Assembly: GCA_029245025.1 (NCBI GenBank)
Contig: JAQWQC010000025.1
Coordinates: forward strand, 1 to 64,000
Source of the DNA: Rhodospirillaceae bacterium
GTDB lineage: Bacteria > Pseudomonadota > Alphaproteobacteria > Rhodospirillales > Rhodospirillaceae
Direction: 5' to 3'
DNA: 64,000 nt
Shown: piece after piece, positions 33,406 through 43,517 of the stretch
Layout: every line of letters begins with the position of its first letter
How positions within the stretch are numbered: the stretch's first letter is position 1
Notes under the pieces: model-generated
Database searches by the model: none
What the model was told of the DNA's origin: nothing
The model's input: only the letters and a program-made list of their open reading frames with translations
Translations under genes and position numbers: made by a program

Positions 33406-33670
33406 GCTGGTTTGTTCCCTGGTCTGCAACTACGTATATCTTACAGGCTTTTGGACTGCTCGGGCAGGCCGTGTTCTGTTCTCAATTTCTTGTCCAGTGT
33501 CTTGCCAGTGAATGCCTCGGATAGAGCGTCATCCCGTTAGCTTTTTGGTATCTCAACCTTATCGGCGGAGTGTTTACCTTTTCTATGCCGTCTATATTGA
33601 AGAGCCGGTGTTCATAATCGTGCAGTTTGGCGGCATCGTAATATATTCGCGGAATCCCTTGTTTATTTAA
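33402..33670 (+). pseudogene. Broken lipid A biosynthesis N-terminal domain (LAB_N) protein
   Basis: The ATG overlaps the stop of the GT2 gene. The frame reads LQAFGLLGQAVFCSQFLVQC and ASECLG, hits a TAG where relatives have Arg or Lys (ASExxxRSVIP), then continues in the same frame SVIPLAFWYLNLIGGVFTF. It shifts by one base near 33580 to FYAVYIEEPVFIIVQFGGIV and ends at TAA 33670. Intact LAB_N proteins are about 90-100 residues with three membrane helices and lie between a GT2 and an ArnT-like gene. One stop and one frameshift make this non-functional unless both are sequence errors. Confidence 0.75.
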
Positions 33671-33838
33671 CAGGATCATCGCGCGACCCAGGGATTGATG
33701 GCTCCTGACCGTGACGATTGACTATCTCGCGCTTTAGCTAAACCCGCAAACCCTAGCGACCTGGGCATTTATTTGCCTTGGGACGGCAATTTTTTCGCTG
33801 ACTGGCTGTTGACGCCCGCTCTTTGAGTCATTATCTAG

Positions 33839-33865
33839 CTGGCACTCGTTTAGGGGGAGTGCCAG
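33839..33865. promoter_or_regulatory. CIRCE element (HrcA operator) upstream of groES
   Basis: A perfect 9-base inverted repeat, CTGGCACTC and GAGTGCCAG, separated by nine bases. This is the CIRCE layout (consensus TTAGCACTC-N9-GAGTGCTAA), 70 bases before the groES ATG. It binds the HrcA repressor in many bacteria, so groESL is probably heat-inducible through HrcA. hrcA itself is not in the window. Confidence 0.95.
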
Positions 33866-33934
33866 GGATTGGTGTAACCTCCTGATTTAAAATTGATTTA
33901 TGACGCATACCAAAGACCTAAAAGGAGGTTTTAA

Positions 33935-34225
33935 ATGAAATTTCGGCCGCTGCACGACCGAGTGCTGGTCAAGCGCCTCGACTCAGATACCAAATCTGCT
34001 GGAGGCATCATTATCCCCGATACTGCACAAGAAAAGCCCATGGAAGGCAAAGTTATTTCCGTAGGCGGCGGTGCGCGTGGGGAAGACGGCAAGGTGCAAA
34101 AACTCGACGTTAAAAAGGGCGATCGTATCTTGTTCGGAAAGTGGTCCGGTACGGAGGTCAAGGTTGATGGGGATGACCTGTTGATCATGAAAGAATCCGA
34201 CATCATGGGCATCATCGAGAAATAG
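33935..34225 (+). CDS. groES: Co-chaperonin GroES
   Basis: A 96-residue heptameric lid of the GroEL chaperonin: [20 protein letters not shown], the mobile-loop region [20 protein letters not shown], and [16 protein letters not shown] near-perfect Shine-Dalgarno sequence, AAAGGAGG (33921-33928), lies six bases before the ATG, unusually strong compared with neighbouring genes. The CIRCE element is upstream and groEL follows after 44 bases. Confidence 0.98.
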   Translation: MKFRPLHDRVLVKRLDSDTKSAGGIIIPDTAQEKPMEGKVISVGGGARGEDGKVQKLDVKKGDRILFGKWSGTEVKVDGDDLLIMKESDIMGIIEK

Positions 34226-34254
34226 TCACGCCCAGCGAGACAAACTCAAGTTAA

Positions 34255-35925
<1,671 letters not shown>

Positions 35926-35951
35926 GCCCACCCGCGCTCTATACTTTCGGG

Positions 35952-35984
35952 AAAGGGCCGTGTCTTGTGATGCGGCCCTTTTTT
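35952..35984 (+). terminator. Rho-independent terminator after groEL
   Basis: AAAGGGCCG, a 12-base loop, CGGCCCTTT and a continuing T-run form a GC-rich stem with a poly-U tail 27 bases after the groEL stop. Confidence 0.9.
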
Positions 35985-36047
35985 ATATGCACTCTTTTTT
36001 TTAAGTTGGGGCTTGCCGGCATGTATGGGCAGTCCTGGAGTTAACTG

Positions 36048-36587
36048 ATGCCGTCAAAGTCATTCATTAAAGTCGTTGGGTTAATCTCGCTGCTCTCGCT
36101 CGGTCCCGCGTCGATCTACTTTCTGTATAAGCGGACGGGCGGGTTGGAATCGCGTGATGAGTTAGCCTTTCATCGTAATATTAGATTCGAGTTTATGGCG
36201 GGAACCGACATAGTTGACCCACGCCCGTTAACGGACTGGTCGTGGGAGCGGGTATGTGCTTTTGGCGATGGTCTCTCCCAGGCCGAAGTTGATGCGTTGG
36301 TTGGATTTTCCTACGACAATTTTAGCCAACTCACCTGGCGCGATTTGGAAGACCATTGGACTTTGTTATTCATCGACTCGGAGCGCGAAACCAACTGGGG
36401 TTTGCACCGTCCGGTAACACCGATACGCATTCCGACAGAAGGTATTGCGGGCTTTAGGTCAGAAAATGGCGCGCTCGGTTCTTGTGCCGATCGCGACACT
36501 GCGCGCCTTGCGTTGGAACGTCGTCCGGCGTCTTTAGGCCGGACCCCAATTGTTGCCCGCTTGGTTGACCACGCATCTGCGAACTAA
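36048..36587 (+). CDS. Hypothetical membrane-anchored protein
   Basis: A 179-residue protein with one N-terminal hydrophobic segment (VVGLISLLSLGPASIYFLYK) and a soluble remainder, presumably periplasmic. Residues 60-130 are rich in Trp and acidic residues (TDWSWERVCAFGDGLSQAEV, WRDLEDHWTLLFID) and two cysteines (in RVCAFG and GSCADRD) may pair. I recognise no family. It follows the groEL terminator and is convergent with the DinG-like helicase, so it is probably a monocistron. Confidence 0.65.
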   Translation: MPSKSFIKVVGLISLLSLGPASIYFLYKRTGGLESRDELAFHRNIRFEFMAGTDIVDPRPLTDWSWERVCAFGDGLSQAEVDALVGFSYDNFSQLTWRDLEDHWTLLFIDSERETNWGLHRPVTPIRIPTEGIAGFRSENGALGSCADRDTARLALERRPASLGRTPIVARLVDHASAN

Positions 36588-36597
36588 ATCTCTCGGC

Positions 36598-39372
36598 CTA
36601 TTCCTTGGTTTGGTTGTTCAAGAACGCTTTCGTTCCTGCAACGGCTTCTGCCAAACTGACGCGCTCTACTGGAGTGCCTTCTGGAAAAGCGCCCAGCAGT
36701 CGAGATGGCATCATGGAGTCTAACAGCACAAACACGCCCTTGTCACCGTCCCGCCGGATAAGGCGGCCAAATGCCTGTTTCAGCCGCAGTCTGGTAATGC
36801 GGTCGTCGTAGGCGCGGGTGCCGAAGGCTTCGCGGCGGGCACGATGAAGGATGTCGGGCCTGGGCCAAGGCACTCGGTCAAAAACCATCAGTTGCAGAGA
36901 TCGTCCCGGCACGTCCACGCCGTCGCGCATGGCGTCTGTACCAAGCAGGCAAGCTTTTTCCTCGGCCCGGAATATGTCGACCAGTGAGGCTGTCGGAAGT
37001 GGATCGACATGTTGTGCATAAAGCGGCAGCCCAGCCCCTTCGATAACAGGCGCAATCTGATCAAAGGTCGCTTTCAAGCGCGAGATTGCCGTAAACAAAC
37101 CGAGCGCACCTCCATCTGCCGCAAGGAAGAGATCGCGATATGCATTTGCGACTTGAACAAAGGCGTCTTTGCGAAGATCGTTAACAATATAGACGCGCGT
37201 ATTTTCTGCGTAATTGAAGGGTGATGTGAGAACTGACCTAACGGGGGTGCTAGCAATATGAAACGAACCAACCTGTTGGTCGGCGCTTTCCCAATCTGTA
37301 ACGTTGTCACCAGTGCCGTCGCGCAATGTGGCGGACGTAATAGCAACTCCTTGGGCCGGGTCGAGCACAGCGCGGGCAAAAGGTAAGGTGGGGTCAACCC
37401 AATGGCGATGTAAGCCAATATCAGTGTCCCGCCCGTCAATGCGGTCAACACCAAGCCAATCGACAAACTCTTTGGGTGTTTCGCTGGAAAGCGCTTTGAT
37501 CATATCCTGCCAAGCGGTTAGGGGCATAACCGCGCGGCGTTCGAGGCTGCGGCACAGGCTCTCGATCCGGGTGCGTGATGCAGTATCCAACTCATCTGCC
37601 GGGCGTTCCAGCTGCTGGGATAGCGCTTTCACCAATTGTTTCACTGGTTCGACCAGGCGGGTGAGGGCTGTGTCTAGGGTGGCGGCCGCGTCCATAAGCC
37701 CGTCGACGGGTTCGACCGCATCGGTCTGTAGGCTGTAGGGCGATTCTGGGTCATCTCGGGTGTACACCTGGGTGCGCACCAATCTGAGAAAAGCCTCAGC
37801 AGGACCGCGAGGCTGGCCCTCTTCCAGCCGGGTGAGCCAACCCGGCGCTGGCAGGGATCGCGCTCCTTGCAGAATACCATCTAAGGCCATGGCCATGGCA
37901 TCGCCATCTGCATCCAATTCGCTGAGCAGGTCGTCGATCCGGCGTTTCAAACCGCGAGATCGTGTCGGTCGACCACCAGCCTCAGCCCCCACCAACCAGC
38001 GCCGTAGATCTGCGGTCTCCGCTGCACTGAGGTGTGCGGAGAAGGCACTGTCGGCTGCGCCAAACAAGTGGTGTCCTTCATCAAAGACGTAGCGGGTTGG
38101 TTGAGTGCCGTCGTCTAATCCGCCCATCGCGGCTTGCACCATGACCAGAGCGTGATTGGCGACAACGATATCGGCGGTCCGGGCTTTGCGTACCGTCTTC
38201 TCAACAAAGCAGGTGCGATAGTGAGGGCAGGCGGTAAAGACACATTCACCGCGCCGGTCTGCGAGGGACAACACTCTGCCGGTCCCGAACAGGTCTGCCA
38301 GCCATGATGGAAAGTCACCGCCGACCATATCGCCTGATTTGGTTGCGACAATCCAACGAGCGATCAACGCTAAAGGAATGGCTGCGCTCGGGTCTGTGCC
38401 CGAACGGTTCAACGCTTCTTCGTAGTTAAGCAAACAGAAGTAATTCTCGCGACCTTTCCGGACAACCACACGATGGGCTTTCGCCTCCTCATCCGGAAAG
38501 AGACGGTCTAACTCTTGATCCAATTGTCTTTGGAGGTTGCGTGTGAATGTTGAAACCCAGACGGCGCCATGATTTTTTTCTGCCCAGACACTTGCGGGTG
38601 CAAGATACCCAAGGGTCTTGCCGATGCCCGTGCCTGCTTCAGCTAAAACCAAATTCGGTTCGTCAGGTGCGGGCTTGGCTTTAAAAGCGTGGCTGACAAC
38701 TGCAGCATAAGTGGCCTGAGACTCCCGATCTTCGGACTTATCACCCAGTAAAGTAGTGAGGCGCTCTCGACTCTCGGTTTCAGAGACCGCATCGTTACCT
38801 GGCGGCGGAGGAGGGGCATGATCTTCAAAGGGGGTGAGGCGGGTCCAAACCCGTAAGGGCGACAGTCCGATTCCACCTCCTTCTGGGTCCGCACCGATAG
38901 CAGCTAGAACCGATGGTCCCCAACTCCATCCTGCCCGCTCGAGAACATGAGTGATGGCCCGCGCCTGGCGAATGTCGCCGCCATCCCAAGACATAACTTC
39001 ATCAAGCAGGGCGCGTGTGGCCTCAATGAGAGCAACAGCATCATCAACCATGGTGACAGGCGGTTTGGTGCCAGTGGCTGCAGCTAGGCCGCGCACGGTT
39101 GGCAGGCTGAACTGGCCCGGGCGGACAAAGGCATAGAGTTCAAGCACGTCAAACCCGGAGACGGGTTTTAGACCGAGCCGCGCCGCAGTGGCCCGTCCAT
39201 GGCATTGGATTACTGGGTGTTCGACCGCACTCTTGGCTGTTCCTGCCGTGAATTCGGTTACTTCGCCATCGGGAAACATCAATAGGCCGTCCCTGGCACG
39301 GGTGACCAGCACAGGAGCAGAGGGTATTTGCACGGAGCGCGCGCCGGTCATGAGGGCGTCGGGCCGTTGCAC
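36598..39372 (-). CDS. ATP-dependent helicase, DinG/XPD type
   Basis: A 924-residue superfamily 2 helicase. The N-terminal 200 residues are a family-specific extension without an intact exonuclease motif. The helicase core has Walker A in VLAEAGTGIGKTLGYLAPA, an iron-sulfur cluster region with four cysteines (GECVFTACPHYRTCF plus the Cys in YFCLLNYE), DEAH box DEGHHLF, and C-terminal motifs V/VI in LLGTDAMRDGVDVPGRSLQL and RLKQAFGRLIRRDGDKG. It unwinds DNA (R-loops, D-loops, G-quadruplexes in E. coli DinG). It stands alone, convergent with the hypothetical membrane protein and divergent from lysK. Confidence 0.92.
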   Translation of the reverse strand: MQRPDALMTGARSVQIPSAPVLVTRARDGLLMFPDGEVTEFTAGTAKSAVEHPVIQCHGRATAARLGLKPVSGFDVLELYAFVRPGQFSLPTVRGLAAATGTKPPVTMVDDAVALIEATRALLDEVMSWDGGDIRQARAITHVLERAGWSWGPSVLAAIGADPEGGGIGLSPLRVWTRLTPFEDHAPPPPPGNDAVSETESRERLTTLLGDKSEDRESQATYAAVVSHAFKAKPAPDEPNLVLAEAGTGIGKTLGYLAPASVWAEKNHGAVWVSTFTRNLQRQLDQELDRLFPDEEAKAHRVVVRKGRENYFCLLNYEEALNRSGTDPSAAIPLALIARWIVATKSGDMVGGDFPSWLADLFGTGRVLSLADRRGECVFTACPHYRTCFVEKTVRKARTADIVVANHALVMVQAAMGGLDDGTQPTRYVFDEGHHLFGAADSAFSAHLSAAETADLRRWLVGAEAGGRPTRSRGLKRRIDDLLSELDADGDAMAMALDGILQGARSLPAPGWLTRLEEGQPRGPAEAFLRLVRTQVYTRDDPESPYSLQTDAVEPVDGLMDAAATLDTALTRLVEPVKQLVKALSQQLERPADELDTASRTRIESLCRSLERRAVMPLTAWQDMIKALSSETPKEFVDWLGVDRIDGRDTDIGLHRHWVDPTLPFARAVLDPAQGVAITSATLRDGTGDNVTDWESADQQVGSFHIASTPVRSVLTSPFNYAENTRVYIVNDLRKDAFVQVANAYRDLFLAADGGALGLFTAISRLKATFDQIAPVIEGAGLPLYAQHVDPLPTASLVDIFRAEEKACLLGTDAMRDGVDVPGRSLQLMVFDRVPWPRPDILHRARREAFGTRAYDDRITRLRLKQAFGRLIRRDGDKGVFVLLDSMMPSRLLGAFPEGTPVERVSLAEAVAGTKAFLNNQTKE

Positions 39373-39551
39373 AGTTGGGAGGGTCTAATGTGGGTCAAAA
39401 CTAATTAGGCTGTTGAGTAAAGATACCTTGGTATAGCGCTAGCGGAGTCGCCCAATCCAGCTTAAACCAAATGCACAGGTGACTTGCTTGGGCTTGACCC
39501 TAAAAACGCGGGCTCATAGGGTGCGCCGCCCTAGGTAACCGGACCATTGAT

Positions 39552-41153
39552 ATGACTGACGAAATCGCTATCGCACGTGAAAGCAAGGCTTGGCCATTTG
39601 CCGAAGCCCGCGCTTTGGTTGATGGGCGCCTTAAGAGCGGTGTTAGCGATAAGGGTTACGTGCTTTTTGAGACCGGATATGGGCCATCAGGTCTCCCCCA
39701 TATCGGTACATTTGCTGAAGTAGTGCGAACCACAATGGTACGCAATGCATTTCAAGCCTTGTCGCCAGAATTACCCACACGCTTGTTTGCCTTTTCAGAT
39801 GATATGGACGGCCTCCGCAAGGTCCCTGACAACATCCCCAATAAGGAGATGCTTGGAGAGCATCTGGGTAAGCCGCTCACTCAAATTCCGGATCCATTCG
39901 GCACGCATGAGAGTTTTGGACATCACAACAATGACCGGCTTAAGGGTTTCTTGGACTCTTTCGGATTCAATTACGAATTCAAAAGTTCAACGGACTCATA
40001 TAAGTCCGGCGAGTTCGATACGGCCCTCCTGCGGGTACTGCAAGAGTACGACAAGGTTATCAATGTAATCTTGCCGACCTTAGGGCCGGAACGTCGCACA
40101 ACTTACTCACCGTTTTTGCCCGTGTGTCCTAAAACGGGGCGTGTGCTCCAAGTGCCGGTCGTCGAGCGCAACGTAGATGCTGGCACGATTGTTTATCAGG
40201 ATGAAGACGGCGCCAAGGTTGAGGTGCCAGTGACGGGCGGGCATTGCAAACTGCAGTGGAAATGCGATTGGGCCATGCGCTGGCACGCATTTGATGTCGA
40301 TTATGAGATGTCTGGTAAGGACCTGATTGATTCAGTGCGGCTCTCTGGAAAGATATGTCGGGTGCTCGGGTCTCCACCGCCACAGAACCTGACTTATGAA
40401 TTGTTTCTGGATGACCAAGGTCAGAAAATCTCAAAATCCAAGGGTAATGGTTTATCGGTGGAAGAATGGCTGACTTATGCGCCTGTCGAGAGCCTCGCCT
40501 TGTTCATGTTTCAAAAGCCCACAGCTGCTAAGCGTTTGTACTTTGATACGATTCCCAAGTCTGTAGACGAGTACCTTTCTCATCTCAAATCGTTTCCAGG
40601 GCAGGACGCAAAAGACCAGTTCAGTAACCCAACATGGCATATCCACAATGGAAACCCGCCAGCTGAAGAGGGGCGCTTGAGCTTCGGGATTCTTCTTAAT
40701 CTGGCAAGCGTGTGTAACTCAGATGATCCCGCTGCGTTGTGGCATTACATCAGCCGGTACGCGCCGGATGCCAGCCCGGAAACAGACCCTTTGTTGGATA
40801 CTTTGGTTTCTTACGCCATTGCCTATTTCAATGATTTCGTGTTGCCGCAAAAGACCTATCGTTTGCCTGCGGATGCTGAACGCCCTGCACTTGAATCATT
40901 AAAGACCAGATTGGAAGAATGTGGCCAAGGCGCTTCTGCGGAGGACTTGCAGTCCCTGGTCTATGAAATTGGCAAAGCGAACGAGGAGACCTTCCCTGGC
41001 CTGCGCGACTGGTTCAAAGCTTTATACCAAATTCTTCTTGGACAAGACCAAGGGCCTCGCATGGGATCTTTTATTGCGCTATACGGTGTTGAAGAAACAT
41101 TGGTGCTTATCAACCGAGCGCTTGCTGGGGAAAACCTGGCAGCACCGGCATAA
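39552..41153 (+). CDS. lysK: Lysine--tRNA ligase, class I
   Basis: A 533-residue class I LysRS, the archaeal-type enzyme also found in alphaproteobacteria and spirochaetes in place of the class II LysS. Signature sequences are the HIGH-like [14 protein letters not shown] (about residues 44-58) and the KMSKS-like [13 protein letters not shown] (about 295). The C-terminal helical anticodon-binding region follows. No class II enzyme is seen in the window. It charges tRNA-Lys with lysine. The gene is monocistronic and convergent with the beta-oxidation operon, only three bases from its last stop codon. Confidence 0.96.
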   Translation: MTDEIAIARESKAWPFAEARALVDGRLKSGVSDKGYVLFETGYGPSGLPHIGTFAEVVRTTMVRNAFQALSPELPTRLFAFSDDMDGLRKVPDNIPNKEMLGEHLGKPLTQIPDPFGTHESFGHHNNDRLKGFLDSFGFNYEFKSSTDSYKSGEFDTALLRVLQEYDKVINVILPTLGPERRTTYSPFLPVCPKTGRVLQVPVVERNVDAGTIVYQDEDGAKVEVPVTGGHCKLQWKCDWAMRWHAFDVDYEMSGKDLIDSVRLSGKICRVLGSPPPQNLTYELFLDDQGQKISKSKGNGLSVEEWLTYAPVESLALFMFQKPTAAKRLYFDTIPKSVDEYLSHLKSFPGQDAKDQFSNPTWHIHNGNPPAEEGRLSFGILLNLASVCNSDDPAALWHYISRYAPDASPETDPLLDTLVSYAIAYFNDFVLPQKTYRLPADAERPALESLKTRLEECGQGASAEDLQSLVYEIGKANEETFPGLRDWFKALYQILLGQDQGPRMGSFIALYGVEETLVLINRALAGENLAAPA

Positions 41154-41156
41154 GAG

Positions 41157-41690
41157 CTATCTGACGGCTGATGCTTCCATTACGGCTTCGTCAGCATCTC
41201 TGATGAGAGCAAGCGCTTCCGTGATCGGGGGCAGTTCTCCCTCATGTCCAAACATTTTTAGAAGCCGGTCGAAAGGGATGCGACCAGCCTCGTCGAGAAA
41301 GGCGGCTTTGAGGATCGCAACCGAATAGATGGTATCTCCGGCGATCAGTTTATGTTCCAGGTATATCCATTTCTCATCAAGACCAATCACGCGCGTGGTG
41401 ACGTCGATCTTTTTGAATGGTGGCACGGCTCGACGGAAGCGAATGGAGCCCGATCCCAATACAGGCCTCAGCTTGTTGGCGCGTATATCTTTCCATGCTC
41501 CGTTGCGAATCATGTGATCAACACGGCTGAGATCCATAAAGCTGAAGTAACGGGAGTTGGTTAGGTGCATGTTGCCGTCGAGGTCGGTCGGCATGACCCG
41601 AAACGTCAGATGGGTTTCTTCCATCATCGCACATCGGGTACGGCGATGCGCCGTCAGCATCATCCAGAGCAGGCGAAAGAGGAGATTCAT
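41157..41690 (-). CDS. Thioesterase-like (hot-dog fold) protein
   Basis: A 177-residue protein with a 4HBT-type hot-dog fold: FRVMPTDLDGNMHLTNSRYF with the DxxxHxxN-like active-site pattern (Asp39, Asn44-Met-His46), then SGSIRFRRAVPPFKKIDVTT and a long central helix. Relatives include acyl-CoA thioesterases and the THEM6 group. It is the last gene of the beta-oxidation operon, 12 bases after the acyl-CoA dehydrogenase, so hydrolysis of acyl-CoA to free acid is likely. Confidence 0.85.
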   Translation of the reverse strand: MNLLFRLLWMMLTAHRRTRCAMMEETHLTFRVMPTDLDGNMHLTNSRYFSFMDLSRVDHMIRNGAWKDIRANKLRPVLGSGSIRFRRAVPPFKKIDVTTRVIGLDEKWIYLEHKLIAGDTIYSVAILKAAFLDEAGRIPFDRLLKMFGHEGELPPITEALALIRDADEAVMEASAVR

Positions 41691-41702
41691 GATGATGCGT
41701 CG

Positions 41703-43505
41703 CTAGGCCGCGACACTCGCACCAAACAGCTCTTCTTCCATATCCATGATCGAGTCTCCACCGGTCATGATTTTCGCAAACAAACTGCTGGTTTCAGGCA
41801 GGACCCGTTCGTAATAGAATCGCGCTGTCTTCAGTTTGCCAGCGTAAAAACCCGACTCATCGCTGTCCTTTTTCTCTATAGCGATCTTGGCAGACCGGGC
41901 CCACATAAATGCGAGCGCTACGTAGCCAAATAGGTTGAGGTAATCCATCGCCCCTGCTGCGGCTTCGTTAGGATTGCTGAGGCCTTTTTGCGCCAAGACC
42001 CCTGTGGCTTGTTGTAGGCGCCCGAAGGCTTTCGCTAGCCCCATGATCATGGGCTGGAGGTCAGCATCATCCGCAGTGGTTTCGATGAACTCCTGGACCG
42101 GATGGAAGAACGCACGCAGGTAGCGCCCGTAATGCATTCCCATTTTGCGCCCCACCAAATCTAATGCCTGAATGCCATTGGTGCCTTCGTATAGCTGCGT
42201 AATGCGGGCATCACGGACGAATTGCTCCATGCCATGTTCATGAATGTAACCGTGGCCTCCGAAAATTTGTACACCGAGATTGGTGGTCAGAAAACCACTG
42301 TCCGTGCCAAAGGATTTAACAATTGGTGTCAGCACTTGAACGAGATCATCTGCTCGTTGTTTGGCGGCGGGGTCTTCTGATTTTTCGGCTTGATCAAGGC
42401 TGATGCCTGTCCAAATTGATAACGCCCGCATGCCCTCTGTCAGAGATTTCATTGTCAGCAGGTTCTTACGCACATCGGGGTGTACCAAGATAGAGTCTGC
42501 AGGTTTGTCCGGTGCTTCAGCACCCTTCAATGCGCGACCCTGCAGACGTTCCTTGGCGTAAGTCAAAGCACCTTGGTATGCAGCTTCGCCAAGGCCTAGT
42601 CCTTGAATGCCCACACCAAGCCGAGCAGCGTTCATCATGGTAAACATTGCGCGCATTCCCTTGTGGGGCTGCCCAACCAGCCAGCCCGTTGCGTCGTCAA
42701 AGTTCATAACGCAGGTCGCGGAGGCTTTGATGCCCATTTTGTGCTCGATGGATCCGCAGGCCACACCATTGCGCGGACCGACTGTTGCGTCTTCTTTCGG
42801 CAGGAATTTTGGCACAACAAACAAACTGATGCCTTTTGTACCCGGGGGGGCATCGGGGAGGCGGGCTAAAACTAAGTGAACAATATTTTCAGTGAGATCA
42901 TGCTCCCCGGCTGAGATAAATATTTTTGTGCCGGTGATTTTGTAGCTGCTGTCATCCTGGGGGTCTGCCTTGGTGCGGATTAGACCCAAGTCGGTGCCGC
43001 ACTGTGGCTCTGTCAGGCACATGGTCCCGGACCACGTACCTTTAACAAACTTTGGCAGGTACAACGCTTTCTGCTCGTCGTTGCCGTGGAGGTTGATGGC
43101 ATTGTAGGCCCCCTCGGTCAGCCCGGGGTACATACCAAAGGCCATATTGCTAGAGCAGATCATTTCTTGAATGAGAAAGTGCAGTGCCGCGGGCGCCCCC
43201 TGACCGCCAAAGTCGGGATCGGCTGAGAGCCCGGTCCAGCCTCCCTGGGCGAATTGGTCGTAGGCTTCTTTGAACCCATTCGGAGTGCGTACAACGCCGT
43301 TCTCTAGCGTGCAGCCTTCGTTATCACCGCTTAAATTGAGAGGCTGCAAAACCTCCGCTGTAAACTTACTGGCTTCTTCAAGGACGGCATCAACGACATC
43401 CGGCGTGAAATCTTCGTAGCTCGGTATGTCTGCCAGTGCATCTCCTCCGAGTAGCTCATGGTAGACGAAGCGCATGTCGCGTAAGGGCGCAGTATAAGCG
43501 GCCAT
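41703..43505 (-). CDS. Acyl-CoA dehydrogenase (long form)
   Basis: A 600-residue FAD-dependent acyl-CoA dehydrogenase of the large class found in alphaproteobacterial fatty-acid operons. Landmarks: CLTEPQCGTDLGLIRTKADP (flavin/substrate contact), KITGTKIFISAGEHDLTENI, GFLTTNLGVQIFGGHGYIHE, and ITQLYEGTNGIQALDLVGRK, where the Glu of YEGT is the expected catalytic base. A C-terminal extension of about 130 residues follows the core. It performs the first oxidation (acyl-CoA to trans-2-enoyl-CoA), passing electrons to electron-transfer flavoprotein. It is 12 bases from the bifunctional enzyme upstream. Confidence 0.94.
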   Translation of the reverse strand: MAAYTAPLRDMRFVYHELLGGDALADIPSYEDFTPDVVDAVLEEASKFTAEVLQPLNLSGDNEGCTLENGVVRTPNGFKEAYDQFAQGGWTGLSADPDFGGQGAPAALHFLIQEMICSSNMAFGMYPGLTEGAYNAINLHGNDEQKALYLPKFVKGTWSGTMCLTEPQCGTDLGLIRTKADPQDDSSYKITGTKIFISAGEHDLTENIVHLVLARLPDAPPGTKGISLFVVPKFLPKEDATVGPRNGVACGSIEHKMGIKASATCVMNFDDATGWLVGQPHKGMRAMFTMMNAARLGVGIQGLGLGEAAYQGALTYAKERLQGRALKGAEAPDKPADSILVHPDVRKNLLTMKSLTEGMRALSIWTGISLDQAEKSEDPAAKQRADDLVQVLTPIVKSFGTDSGFLTTNLGVQIFGGHGYIHEHGMEQFVRDARITQLYEGTNGIQALDLVGRKMGMHYGRYLRAFFHPVQEFIETTADDADLQPMIMGLAKAFGRLQQATGVLAQKGLSNPNEAAAGAMDYLNLFGYVALAFMWARSAKIAIEKKDSDESGFYAGKLKTARFYYERVLPETSSLFAKIMTGGDSIMDMEEELFGASVAA

Positions 43506-43517
43506 GGTTCAGTTCTC

